A stretch of 64,000 nucleotides of DNA from Sapria himalayana (GCA_029783825.1 JAREIK010012234.1:1-64000); one strand, 5' to 3'. Positions 1-13,853 are shown, numbered from the stretch's first letter. Notes: a model not told the origin generated them from the sequence alone. Translations and numbers: made by a program.

Positions 1-3000
1 AAGTTTATATTTTTGTTATTAAAAATAAATTATTTAAATTATATTTGTCTTATTCATAATTTATTTTGTAATTTATAATTATATAATAATAAACTACTAA
101 ATAATTAAAATGAATATTTAAATTATAATGAATACAAATAAAATTGAGATTTATTATTTAATATTCAGGATATATTGGTTTAATGGTTTAAGTATTTAGG
201 TGTTTTGTGTTTTAGAAGTTTAGTGATTTATAGTTTTTTTAAAGAATGAAAAAACAAAAAATTTAAATTTTTGATTTTTTTTTAATTTTTGAAGGTTGTA
301 ACCTTTGAAAATATAATAATTTTTAATTTTTTTTAAATGTGAATATAATATTTGTTATAATAATCTTAATAATTATAAATAATGTAAACTCAATATAAAT
401 AATTATATTGAAAGATATTATAATAATGATCAATAAATAATTTAATAAACTTGTATTTAAAAGAATGATATAAATTAAAATATAATTGTAAAATCTAAAA
501 TGTTTCAAAATCAAAATAAGATATATTATTAAATAATAATTTTTTATTTTTAAAATTTTGCCTCTTTTATGAGCATTTTTTTTGTTGAAAAATAAATTAT
601 TTAAATTATATATGTCGCACTTATAATTTATTTTGTAATTAATTTTACTATAAAAATAAACTGATAAATAATTAAAATGAATATTTAAAATTATAATGAA
701 TACTAATAAAATTGATATTTATGATTTATTATTTAGACTATACTAATTTAATTTTTTAAGTTTTTATGGGCTTCAGGATTTAGGAGTTTAGTCATTTTAG
801 TATTTTGTCATTTAGTTGTTTATAGGTTTTATATAAAAAATAAAATAACAAAAAATTTATTTTTGTTATTTTTTCTCATTTTTGAAGGTTATAAACTTTT
901 AAAATATAATAATTTTTAATTTTTTTTGAAAAGTGTATAATATATGAAGTTATAATAATCATAATAATTATATATAAAATAAATTCAATATAAACTATTT
1001 TATTGATATTTATTATAATGATGATCATAAAAAAGTAATAACCAATTATTAATAAGATAAATATTGTTTAAATTATATTTACAAAACCTAAAATGACTCA
1101 AAATCAAAGTGATATATTTTACTAAATATTAATTTTAAATTTTTAAATTTTTGTATCCATTTATAAGCCTATATTTTTTTTGATGAAAAATAAATTATTT
1201 AAATTTTATTTGTCGCACTAATAATTTATTTTTTAATTTATATTTCTATAAAATTAAACTAATAAATAATTAAAATGTATATTTAAAATTATAATGAATA
1301 CTAATAAAAATGAGATTTATGATTTATGATTTTTTATTTATGGTATAACTATTTAATTTGTTATGTTTTGTGTGGTTTTGGGGTTAAGGAGTTTATTGAT
1401 TTATATGTTTACATATTTTCATATTTATAGGTTTTATTTAATCAATGAAAAAATAAAAAATTTATTTTTATGAATTTTCGTGATTTTCAAAGGTTATAAC
1501 TTTTAAAAATATAATAATTTTTTAATAGTTCTAAAATATGAATACAATACTTAGTTATAATAATCTTAATAATTATATTTGTTGTGGATTCAATATAAAA
1601 AAATGTATTAATATATATTATAATAATGATCAAAAAATAAATTAATAAACTATTATTAATATGATATATATTAATTAAAATATATTTGCAGAATCCAAAA
1701 TAATTCAAAATCAAAGTAAATTATATTACACAATAAAATTTTAAATTTTTGAAATTTTGTTTATTTTTATAAGCTTATTTTTTTTTTCATAAAAAATAAT
1801 TTATCTAAATTATATTTGTCTCACTCAGTATTTATTTTGTAATTATTATTTCTATAATAATAAACTAAAAAATAATTAAAATGAATATTTAAAATTATAA
1901 TGAATACAAATAAAAATGAGATTTATTATTTATTATTTAGGTTATATAGTTTTAATGGTTTAAGTATTTAGGGGGTTTTGGGTTTTAGGAGTCTAGAGAT
2001 TTAAATGTTTAGGCATTTATTGGTTTATAAGTTTAATTTAAATAATAAAATAATAAAAAAATATTTTTTGTGATTTTTTATCATTTTTGAAGGTTATAAC
2101 CTTTGAAAATATAATAATTTTTAAATTTTTTTCAAATGTAAATATAATATTTAGTTATAAAAACTTAATAATTATAAGACATTTTAATTGAATATAAGTA
2201 ATTTTATTGTTCGATATTATAAAAATGATCAAATAATTAATTAATAAACTATTATTAATAAGATTGATCGCAATTAAACTATAATTGCAAAACTTATATA
2301 TAATGATTCAAAATCAAAGTAAAATATATTACTAAATAATAATATTTTGTTTTTAAATTTTTACTTCTTAATATAAGCTTATTTTTTGTTATTAATAATA
2401 AATTATTAAAATTATATTTTTTTACTCATTATTTATTTTGTGATTGATATTTCTATTAAAAATAAAATAATAAATAATTAAAATGAAAATTTAAAATTAT
2501 AATGAATACAAATTAAAATAAGATTATGATTTATTATATATGGTATTCCGATTTAATGGTTTGATTATTTAGGGGTTTTGTCGTTTTAGAGTTTAGCAAT
2601 TTATGTTTTTAGGCATTTAGTGGTTTATAGGTTTTATTTATATAATAAAAATTTAAAATTCTTATTTGATTTTTTTTGATTTCCAAAGGTAATAACCTTT
2701 AGAAATAAAATAATTTTTAAAATATTTTGATATGTGAATACCATGTATAATTATATTAATCTTACTAATTATATATCATATAAATTCAATATAAATATAT
2801 ATAATGATAGATATTATAATAATGATCAAAAATTAAATTAATAAACTATTATTAATAATATAAATATTAATTAAAATATATTTACATAACAAAAAATGAT
2901 TCAAAATCAAATCAAAATATATTACTAAATAATAATATTTAATTTTCAAATATTTCCTTCTTTTTATAAGCTTATATTTAATTTTTATTAAAATAAATTA

Positions 3001-6000
3001 TTTAAATAATATTTGTATCACTCGAAAATTATTTTGTAATTAATTTTTCTAAATAATTATATTATAAATAATTAAAATGAATATTTAAAATTATAATAAA
3101 TAGAAATAAAAATGAGATTTATTATTTATTTAGTAGTATATAGCTGTTAAAAAGTTTATGTATTTAGGGGTTTCGAGGTCTATGAGCTTACTGATTTAAG
3201 TAAGTAAGCATTTAATGATCTATAAGTTTTATTTAAAAAATGAAATAACAAAAAAATTATTTTTATTATTAATTCTCATTTTTTAAGTTTATAACCTTTG
3301 AAATTATAATAAATATAAAATTTTTTTCAAAAGTGAATACAATATTTAGTTATAATAATCATTATAACCAATTTTATTGATAAATATTCTAATAATGATC
3401 AAAAAATAAATAAATAATATATTATTAATAAGATAGATATCAATTAAAATATAATTACAAAACCTAAAATAATTAAGAAGCAAAGCAAAATATATGATAA
3501 TATAATAATTTTTTATTTTTTTTTATTTTAAAAAGTCTATCTATATTTTTTGATTAAAAATAATTTATATAAATTATATTTGTCTAACTCATAATTTATT
3601 TTGTAATTAATATTTATATAAAAATAAACAAATAAATAATTAAAATGAATATTTAAAATTATAATGAAAAAAAATGAGTTATATTAATTATTATTTAGGG
3701 TATACCAGTTTAATTTAAATTATATCTGTCTCACTAATAATTTATTTTGTAATTAATATTTCTATAAAAATAAACTGATAAATAATTAAAATAAAAATTT
3801 AAATTATACTGTATAAAAATTAAAATGAGATTTATGATTTATTATTATAGGTTTTATTTAAATAATAAAAAAATTTATAATTTTTTCTGATTTTCATAGG
3901 TTATAACCATTGAAAAAATAATAATATTTAAAATTTTTTAACTGTAAATATAATATTTTATTTATAATAATATTAATAATTATATATCATATAAATTCAG
4001 TATCAAGAATTTTATTGATAGATATTATAATAATGATCAAAAATTAAAGTAATAAACTATTAATAAAAAGATAGATTTTAATTAAAAAATATTTACAAAA
4101 CCCAAATTGATTCAAAATTAAAGTAAAATATATAACTGGATAATAATTTTAAATTTTTAAATTTTTTCTTCTTTTATATGTGTATATATATTATTTCATA
4201 AAAAATAAATTATTTAAATTATATTTGGCACACTCATAATTTATTTCGTAATAAATATTTCTATAAAAATAAACTAATAAATAATTAAAATGAATATTTA
4301 AAATTATAATAAATAGAAAAAACAATGAGATTTATTATTTATTTAGTAGTATACAGCTAGTTATAAGGTTTATGTATTCAGGTGTTTCAGGGTTTTATGA
4401 GCTACTGATTTATGTAAGTAAACATTTAGTGGACTTTAGGTTTTATTTAAAAAATAAATAACAAAAAAATTATTTTTTGTATTCTTTCTCATTTTTTAAG
4501 ATTATAACCTTTTAAAATATATAATTTAAATTTTTTCAAAGTGAATACAATATTTATTTATAATAATAATAATTATTATATATCATATAAATTCAAAATA
4601 AACAATTTTATTCATAGATATTCTAATAATTATCAAAAAAAAATTAAAAATCTATTATGAATAAGATTAATATTACTTAAAATATAATATCAAAACCTAA
4701 AAAGATTGAAAAGCAAAGCAAAATATATTACTTAATAATAAATTAATTAATATACTAGTATTAATAAGAATGATATAAATTAAAATATAATTGTAAAATT
4801 TAAAATGATTCAAAATCAAAATAAGATATATTAATAAAAAATAATTTTAATTTTTCTAAAATTTTGCCTCTTTTTATAAGCATATATTTTTGTGATGAAA
4901 AATAAATTATTTAAATTATACCTATCTAACTAATAATTTATTTTGTAATTAATATTTATATAAAAATAAACTGATAAATAATTAAAATGAATATATAAAA
5001 TTATAATGAATACTAATAAAAATGTGAATTATGATTTATTATTTAGACTATACTAATTTAATGTTTTGAGTATTTATGAGCTTCGTGGATTAGGAGTTTA
5101 GTCATTTTAGTATTGAGTCATTTAGTGGTTTATAGGTTTTATTTAAAAATTAAAATAAAATAAAAGTATTTTTGTTATTTTTTCTCATTTTTGAAGATTA
5201 TAACCTTTCAAAATATAATAATTTTTAATTTTTTGTTTGAAAAGTTAATACAATATGAAGTTAAAAATTAAAAATAATAATTAAATATCATATAAATTCA
5301 ATATAAATTATTTTATTGGTATATATTATAATAATGATCATACAAAAGATTAATAAACAATTTTTAATAAGATAAATATTGTTTAAAATATATTTGCAAA
5401 ATTTAAAATGATTCAAAATCAAAGTGAAATATTTTACTAAATATTTATTTTAAATTTTTAAATTTTTGTATCCATTTATATGCTTATATATTTTTTGATG
5501 ATAAAAAAAATTTTTAAATTATATTTGTATCACTAATAATTTATTTTGTAATTTATATTTCTATAAAAAGAAACTAATAATTAATTAAGATGTATGTTTA
5601 AAATTATAATGAATACTAAAAAAAAGAGATTTATTATTTATTATATATAGTATACTGGTTTAATTGTTAAATTATTTAGCGGTTTTGTCATTTAGAAGTT
5701 TAGCAATTTAAGTTTTTAGGCATTTAGTGGTTTATAGGTTTTATATATATAATAAAAATAAAAATTTTTTTTTTGATTTTTTTGATTTTGAAAGGTTATA
5801 ATCTTTGAAAAGAAAATAATTTTTAAAATTTTTTGAAATGTTAATACCATGTTTAATTATATTAATCTTACTAATTATATATCATATAAATTAAATATAA
5901 ACAATTTTAATGACAGATATTATAATAATTATCAAAAATTAAATTAACAAACTATTATTAAAAATCTTAATATTAATTAAGATATATTTACATAACACAA

Positions 6001-8155
6001 ATTATTCAAAATCAAATCAAAATATATTACTAAATAATAATATTTAATTTTTAAATTTTTCTTTCTTTTTTTAAGCTTATATTTTTTTTGAATAAATATA
6101 AATTATTTAACTATTATTTGACTAATTCGAAATTTATTTCGAATTAATTTTTCTAAAAAATTAAACTATAAATAATTAAAATGAATATTTAACATTATAA
6201 TAAATAGAAATATAAATGAGATTTATTAGTAAATAAGTAGAATATAGCTTTTAAAAGGTTTATGTATTTAGGGGTTTTGGGGTTTATGAGCTTACTGATT
6301 TAAGTAAGTAATCATTTAATGATCTATAGGTTTTATTTAAAAAATAAAAAAACAAAGAATTTATTTTTATTATTTTTTCTCATTTTTTAAGGTTATAACA
6401 TTTGAAAATATAATAATTTTTAAATTTGATTTAAAAGTGTATACAATATTTATTTATAATAATCATAATAATTATATATCATATAAATTTAATATAAACA
6501 ATTTTATTGATAGATATTCTAATAATTATCAAAAAATAAATTAAAAATCTATTATGAATTATATTGATATTACTTAAAATATAATATAAAAACCTAAAAT
6601 GATTCAAAAGCAAAGCAAAATATATAACTAAAAAATAATTATTTGTTTTTAAATTTTTATTCTTTTTATAAGCTTATCTATTATTTGATGAAAAATAATT
6701 TTTATTAATTATATTTTTAACTCATAATTTATTTTATAATTAATATATATATATATAAATAAATAACTAAAAAAATCTAAATGAATTTTTTAATTTATAA
6801 TGAAAACAAATAAAAAAATGAAATTTATTAATTATTATTTAGGGTATACCCATTTAAACGATTATCTATATAGGGGTATTGAGATTTTGTAGTTTAATGA
6901 TTTATGTGTTTAGGCATTAAGTGATTTATAGGTTTTATTTAAACAATGAAATAATAAAAAAAATATTTTTTTTTGTTTTTTCAAATGTTCAATGGTTATA
7001 ATCTTTGAAAATATAATAATTTTAAATATTTTTTCAAAAGTGAATACAATATTTAGTTATAATAATTATTAAATTTATATATCATATAAATTAAATATAA
7101 ATATTTTTATTGATAAATTTCTAATAATGATCAAAAAATAAATTAATAATCTATTATTAATAAGTTAGATATCAATTAAAATATAATTACAAAACCTAAA
7201 ATGATTCATAAACAATGTAAAATATATTACTATAAAATAATTTTTTGTTTTTAATTTTTTTCTTCTTTTAATAAGTTTATCTATATTTTTTTTGTTGAAA
7301 AATAATTTCTATAAATTATATTTGTCTAACATATAATTTATTTTGTAATTAATATCTATATAAAAATTAACAAATAAATAATTAAAATGAATATTTAAAA
7401 TTATATAGAAAAAAATAAAAATGAGATTTATTATTTATTATTTACGATATACATGTTTAAAAAATGTATCTATTTAGGGTTTTCCAGATTTAACTGTGTA
7501 TGTATTTAGTAGTTTATAGGTTTTATTTAAAAAATAAAAAAACAAAAAAATTATTTTTATTATTTTTTGATATTTTCAAAGGTTATAACCGTAGAAAATA
7601 TAAAATTATTTAAATTTTTTTCAAAAGTGAATTCAATATTTAGTTAGAATAATCATTATATTTATATATCATATAAATTCAATATAAACTATTTTATTGA
7701 TATATATTCTAATAATGATAAATAAATAAATAAATAATCTATTATTAATAAGATAGATATCAATTATAATATAATTACAAAACCTAAAATTATTCAGAAG
7801 CAAAGCAAAATATATAACTATATTATAATTTTTTGTTTTGAAATTTTTTTTTCTTTTAAAAAGTTTATCTATATTATTTTGATGAAAAATAATTTATATA
7901 AATTATATTTGTGTAACTCATAATTTATTTTGTAATAAATATTTATATAAAAATAAACAAATAAATAATTAAATTTGAATATTTAAAATTAAAATAAAAA
8001 AAATGAGATTTATTCTTTATTATTTAGGATAAACTGGTTTAATTTAAATTAGATCTGTCTCACAAATAATTTATTTTGTAAGTAATATTTCTATAAAAAT
8101 AAACTGATAAATAATTAAAATTAAAATTATACTGAATAATTAAATTAATTTATAT
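1..8155 (+). repeat. AT-rich ~600 bp satellite, block 1a (+ orientation)
   Basis: This is a tandem array of diverged monomers of about 600 bp. The central palindrome (GGTTATAACC or a variant) starts near 294, 887, 1492, 2092, 2688, 3286, 3899, 4500, 5196, 5794, 6391, 6994 and 7581, so the spacing is 587-613 bp. The exception is 4500 to 5196 (696 bp), where a rearrangement joins one subtype to the second half of the subtype seen near 430. Subtypes can be told apart. For example, the monomer at 1492 carries a TTTTCGTGATTTT box before its palindrome. The monomer at 3286 carries a duplicated TAAGTAAG in its octamer tract and recurs at 6391. The order of the first monomers is repeated from about 17.19 kb. 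All frames are closed by stops or are low-complexity, so the block is read as non-coding. It ends where the embedded element begins. Confidence 0.93.
1492..2091 (+). repeat. Representative satellite monomer
   Basis: One unit, cut from palindrome to palindrome (600 bp), shows the common order of parts. The palindrome GGTTATAAC is followed by about 130 bp to a box reading AATGATCAAAAAATAAATT. Next come a CAAAATCAAAGTAAA box and the HindIII-type site AAGCTT near 1771. The TTTGTCTCACTCA box is near 1816, and the AATTAAAATGAATATTTAAA box near 1875. The G-rich 8-bp periodic tract runs from about 1930 to 2035, followed by an A-rich stretch and the next palindrome. Monomers elsewhere keep this order even when they are diverged. 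No start codon, promoter or protein signature is attached to any of these boxes. Their conservation may reflect homogenisation, nucleosome phasing or protein binding; the sequence cannot tell which. Confidence 0.85.
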
Positions 8156-9634
8156 TGTTCCTCTATCAACTCTAGAATGATTGCTAAATCTCTAACCAAA
8201 ATAATAGGAGCTTTTACTTTATCTCTATTATGTCTCATCATATTTGATGTTGAAACAGTGAGCTATCAAAGGTAATTTGACTCATGTACGCTAACAGACT
8301 AAACGAAAGTTGTACCCCTATGTGTTGAAATAGCTAGTTGTTGAGGATGCTATTTATATTGATTATTGTAATTTCTTCTAAAATATAACTCATACACACA
8401 CTCAAAGCAATTTTTTAAAAACATAGTTCACCTCTAAAAAAAATAACCACCGTATAGCCTATTAAAACAAACTAGCCCTAGGGTGGTTTGAGCAGGGCAA
8501 GAAGTATGGGCTCTCTTTAAATCAAGAATCAAAAAAATTATTTTATTGGCATATCTAAGCCTTTTTTTATATCCTCATGGATATGAAAAGTATCATTTCT
8601 TTTTTTTATATTAAATGAGTTATGTATACAAGCTCTCAATACCCAAAAAGGTGTAAATGAATCATATTCAAATGTATAAAAGGTTTTAATCATTGCTCAA
8701 AATATTAGTCTTGCATATTGACACTTGAGGTCACAAATCAAAGGAAAAAGCCATAGTGATATTTCCAATCCCAAGAATTTTTGCTATAGAAAGTTATAAA
8801 GAGTAGTACTCAAGCTTTAACTATCTCTAGGGTCATGACTTTTGCTCTTGAGGAATGTCCAAATTACAATCATTCCTAGTGCAATGAGTTTGCAATATAA
8901 AGATAAAATGCACAAGCTATGGTCATATCCAATACTGTGACCCAGTATTATAGTGATTAAATATGTATTCAAGATCATTCTTAGTGCCATAACAATATGT
9001 TCAACATAGAGACACAAGTTATGGCATATACTCATCGATATGATTTTGTGTTCTAGAGACAAAATATTCAATCATGACCATTACTAATGCTAGAATAATC
9101 TAAAGCAAGAAAGAGATTGAATCCATAACTCACCCCTTGAGTCAAGATTTTTTGTTACATATACAAAAAGATAAATCTGTGACATTCCTAAAAGTTGTGA
9201 ATTTCAATTTAAATTTAACACAGTCATTTGATTATAAAAGAGCAAAACATGAGATTTAGGATTTAGGATTTATGGGTTAGGGATATAGTTTATTGTTTAT
9301 GGTTTAGGATTTAAAGTTTAGGGTTTATGGCTTTTTTTAGTTTTTTTTTGGAAAATACACACTTTATTTATCATTTAGGCACACAACACAACTTACAAGA
9401 GACTAAAAAGCTGACTAATTTAGGCCATCCCACCAAATACTATGCACCTTAATTATTATATGCATAAAATACATAAAAAAAATAATGCCTAATAATTCTA
9501 AGCGTACTAATACAACTAAAATCACCTGGCATTCCCTCACTTCAGAGTTGGCATTGAGTCATTATGCGCACTGCGTCCTTTCCATTCGTATTTTTCCAAG
9601 CCCTTTGGAGGAACCTGAATGATGCACCATATTA
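8156..9634 (+). mobile_element. Embedded ~2.5 kb element, copy 1 (left part only)
   Basis: This is a sharp island of more balanced base composition within the satellite. It begins TGTTCCTCTATCAAC and is clearly similar to 60,846-62,369 and to the complement of the matching part of 24,421-26,897. By eye, the first 240 bases differ from the 60.8 kb copy at about 8% of positions. It holds the ~100 bp internal repeats (about 8,800-9,220) and a heptamer tract (9,255-9,330). It also has a segment ending in GAACCTGAATGATGCACCA that resembles the middle of the full copies. After CACCATATTA it jumps straight into satellite that matches 48.25 kb, so the right ~1 kb of the element and about 0.9 kb of following satellite are deleted. 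No coding capacity is supported: the 84-codon minus-strand frame at 8,817-9,071 is not kept intact in the other copies. What the element is remains unknown; a degraded non-autonomous or LTR-like element is possible. Confidence 0.75.
9255..9330 (+). repeat. Degenerate plant-type telomere heptamers
   Basis: Inside element copy 1, eleven consecutive units of 7 bp (one of 6 bp) read TTTAGGA, TTTATGG, GTTAGGG, TTTATTG, TTTAAAG, TTTAGGG and similar. The period and consensus match the common plant telomere repeat TTTAGGG in degenerate form. The same tract is found in the two full copies of the element, so it belongs to the element and is not a chromosome end. It differs from the octamer tracts of the satellite, which have a period of 8. 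Confidence 0.7.
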
Positions 9635-12600
9635 TCTCATTTCCAAAGATGATAACTTTTAAAAATATAATAATTTTTAAATTATTTTCAAATATAAATA
9701 TAATATTTAGTTATAATAATCTTAATAATTATATATCATGTAAATTCAATATAAACAATTTTATTGATAAATATTCTAATAATGATCAAAAAAAATTAAT
9801 AATATATTATTAATATCATACATATCAATTAAAATATAATTACAAAACCTAAAATGATTTAGAAGCAATGCAAAATATATTACTATATAATAATTTTTTG
9901 TTTTGAAAATTTTTTTTCTTTTAAAAAGTTTATCTATAATTTTTTGTTGAAAAATAATTAACATAAATTATTTTTGTGCTGCTCAATTTATTGTGAAATT
10001 AATATTTATATATAAATAATCAAATAAATAATTAAAATGAATATTTAAAATTATAATGAAAAAAATGAGATTTATTATTTATTATTTAGGGATACTGTTT
10101 AATTTAAATTAGATATGTCTCACTAATAATTTATTTTGTAAATAATATTTCTTTAAAAATAAACTGATAAATAATTAAAATAAAAATTTAGAATTATACT
10201 GAATAAAAATTAAAATGAGATTTAATAATTATTATTAATGTTTACCAGTTTAGTGGTTTAAGTATTTAAAGGTTTTGTCATTTAGGAGATTAGTGATTTA
10301 TGTTTTTAGGCATTTAGTGGTTATAGGTTTTATTTAAACAATAAAATAATAAAAAAAATTTGTAATTTTTTTTCATTTTCATAGGTTATAACCTTTGAAA
10401 ATATAATAATATTTAAAATTTTTTGAAATGTGAATACAATATTTAGTAATTTTAATATTAATAATTATATATCCGATAATATCAATATAAACAATTTTAT
10501 TGATAGATAATATAATAATGATCAAAAATTAAATTAATAAAATATCAATAATAAGATAGATATTAATTAAAAAAATTTACAATACCCAAATCAATTCAAG
10601 ATTAAACTATAATATATTACTGTATAATAATTTTTAATTTTTAAATTTTTACTTCTTTTATAAGCGTATATATTTTTTTTGATTAAAAATAAATTATTTA
10701 AATTATATTTGTTGCACTCATAATTTATTTTGTAATAAATATTTTATAAAAATAAACTAATAAATAATTAAAATTAATATTTAAAATTATAATAAATAAA
10801 ATAAAAATTAGATTTATTAATTATTAAGTAGTATATAGTTGTTTAATGGTTTATGTATTTCAGAGTTTACTGATTTACCTATATATGCATTTAGTGCTTT
10901 ATATGTTTTATTTAAAAAATAAAATAACCAAAAATTTATTTTTGTTATTTTTTGATATTTTCAAAGGTTATATCCTTTTAAAATACAATAAATTTTAAAT
11001 TTTTTTCTTAAGTGAATACAATCTTTAGTTATAATAATCATTATATTTATATATCATATAAATTCAATATAAACAATTTTATTGATAAATATTCTAATAA
11101 TGATCAAAAAATAAATTAATAATCTATTATTAATAAGAAAGATATCAATTAAAATATAATTACAAAACCTAAAATGATTTAGAAGTAAAGCAAAATATAT
11201 TACTATATAATAATTTTTTGTTTTGAATTTTTTTATTCTTTTAAAAAGTTTATATATATTTTTTTGATGAAAAATAATTTATATAAGTTTTATTTGTCTA
11301 ACTCATAATTTATTCTGTTATTAATATATTTATAAAAATAAACAAATTAATAATTAAAATGAATATTTAAAATTATAATGAAAAAAATGATATTTATTAT
11401 TTATTATTTATTATTTATTATTGTGGGTGTACTATTTTAATTTAAGTTAGATCCGTCTCACTAATAATTTATTTTATACTTAATATTTCTATAAAAATAA
11501 ACTGATAAATAATTAAAATAAAAATTTAAAATTATACTTGATAAAAATTAAAATCAGATATAAGATTTATTATTATTGTATACAAGTTTAATAGTTTAAT
11601 TATTTAGAGGTTTTGTCGTTAGGAGTTTAGTGATTTATGTTTTTAGGCTTTTAGTTTTAATAATATTAATAATTATATATCATATAAATTCAATATAAAC
11701 AATTTTATTGATAGATAATATAATAATGATCAAAAATTAATAAACTATTAATAAAAAGATATATATTAATTAAAAAATATTTACAAAACCCAAATTGATT
11801 CAAAATTAAAGAAAAATATATTACTGGATAATAATTTTTAATTATAAAATTTAACTTCTTTTAGAACCGTATATTTTTTTATTAAAAATAAATTAATTAA
11901 TAAATATTTGTCGCACTCATACATTATTTTGTATAAATATTTCTATAAAAATAAACTAATAAATAATTAAAATGAATATTTAAAATTATAATAAATAGAA
12001 ATAAAAATTAGATTTATTAATTATTAAGTAGTATATAGCGGTTTAATGGTTTATGTATTTAGGCATTACGAAATTTACTAGTTTACTGATTTAAGTGTAT
12101 ATACATTTAGTGGTTTATAAGTTTTATTTGAGATAAAAAATAAAAAAAAATTATTTTAATTATTTTTTGATATTTTCATAAGGTTATAACCTTTGAAAAT
12201 ATAATAAATTTTAAATTTTTTTCAAAAGTGAATAAAAATTTATTTATAATAATCATAATAATTATATATCATATAAATTCAATATAAACAATTTTATTGA
12301 TAGATATTCTAATAATTATCAAGAAATAAATTAAAAATCTATTATGAATAAGATTGATATTACTTAAAATATAATATCAAAACCTAACATGATTTAAAAG
12401 CAAAGCAAAATATATCACTTTATAATAATTATTTGTTTTTAAATTTTTATTCTTTTTATAAGCTTATCAATTTTTTGATGAAAAATAATTTTTATAAATT
12501 ATATTTTTAACTCATAATTTATTTTATAATTAATATATATATATATAAATAAAAAACTAAACAATCAAAATGAATTTTTTAAATCATAATGAAAACAAAT

Positions 12601-13773
12601 AAAAATGAGATTTATTAATTATTATTTAGGGTCAACCCATTTAAATGATTTTCTATATAGGGGTATCGAGATTTTGTAGTTTAGTGATTTAAGTGTTTAG
12701 GCATTTAGTGATTTATAGGTTTTATTTAAACAATGAAGTAATAATTTTTTTTTTGTTTTTTCACATGTTCAAAGGTTATAATCTTTGAAAATATAATAAT
12801 TTTAAAATATTTTTCAAAAGTGAATATAATATTTAGCTATAATAATTATTAAATCTATATATCATATAAATTAAATATAAACATTTTTATTTATAAATAT
12901 TCTAATAATGATCAAAAAAAATTAATAATCTATTATTATTAAGTTAGATATCAATTAAAATATAATTATAAAACCTAAAATGCTTCAGAAACAATGTAAA
13001 ATATATTACTATATAATAATTTTTTGTTTTTAATTTTTTTCTTCTTTTAATAAGTTTATCTATATTTTTTTGTTCAAAAATAATTTATATAAATTATATT
13101 TTTCTAACTTATAATTTATTTTGTAATTAATATTTATATAAAAATAAACAAATAAATAATTAAAATGAACATTTAAAATTATAATTAAAAAAATAAAAAT
13201 GAGATTTTTATTTATTATTTAGGATATACCTGTTTAAAAATTTTATCATATTAGGGTTTTCGAGAATTAGAGATTATTGATTTAAGTATTTAGGCATTTA
13301 ATGGTTTATAGCTTTTATTTAAATAATGAAATAACAAAAAATTTATTTTTGATATTTTTTCAAATTTTCAAATGTCATAACAATTGAAAATATAATAAAT
13401 TTAAAATTTTTTAAAAATGTGAATACAATATTTAGCAATAATAATTATTATAACTATATATAATATAAACTAAATATAAACAATTTTATTGATAATATTA
13501 TATCAATTATCAAAAAATAAATTAATAAACAATTATTAATATCATAGATACAAATTAAAATATAATTAAAAAACCTAAAATGATTCAAAATCAAAGTAAA
13601 ATTTATTACTAAATAATAATAATTTTTTTTAGTTTTGGCATTATTTTATAAGCTTATATATTTTTTTGTTCAAAAATATATTAATTTAATTATATTTGTG
13701 ACTCATAATTTATTTTGTAATTAATATTTCTATAAATTATTTAAAATATATGTATGGTTTACGAGTTCAAAAG

Positions 13774-13853
13774 TTTAGGTATTTAGGGGCTTCGGGGTTT
13801 AGGAGTTTAGAGATTTATGTATTTAGGCATTTAATGGTTTATGAGTTTTATTT
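13774..13853 (+). repeat. 8-bp periodic G-rich tract (representative)
   Basis: Ten consecutive octamers fill this stretch without a gap, nearly all starting with TTT: TTTAGGTA, TTTAGGGG, CTTCGGGG, TTTAGGAG, TTTAGAGA, TTTATGTA, TTTAGGCA, TTTAATGG, TTTATGAG and TTTTATTT. A matching tract lies in the same place in nearly every monomer. In block 2 it appears on the + strand as its C-rich complement. It is the most G-rich part of the monomer, with G runs on one strand only. The tract is a minisatellite nested inside the satellite unit. Confidence 0.85.

Noticed and set aside
8460..8530. tRNA or rRNA fragment in the GC-richer element
   Set aside because: No cloverleaf, no GGTTCGAATCC-like T-loop, and no conserved rRNA words could be found by eye.
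8817..9071. 84-codon minus-strand frame, similar to frames at 25,984-26,220 (+) and 61,570-61,764 (-)
   Set aside because: It spans ~100 bp tandem repeats in the embedded element, is frameshifted early in copy 4, has different C-termini in each copy, and has no recognisable domain. Similarity follows from DNA-level duplication of the element.
13774..13853. A real telomere, or ciliate-type TTTTGGGG telomere addition
   Set aside because: The octamers are degenerate, limited to ~90 bp and repeated inside every monomer on either strand, so this is internal repeat structure.
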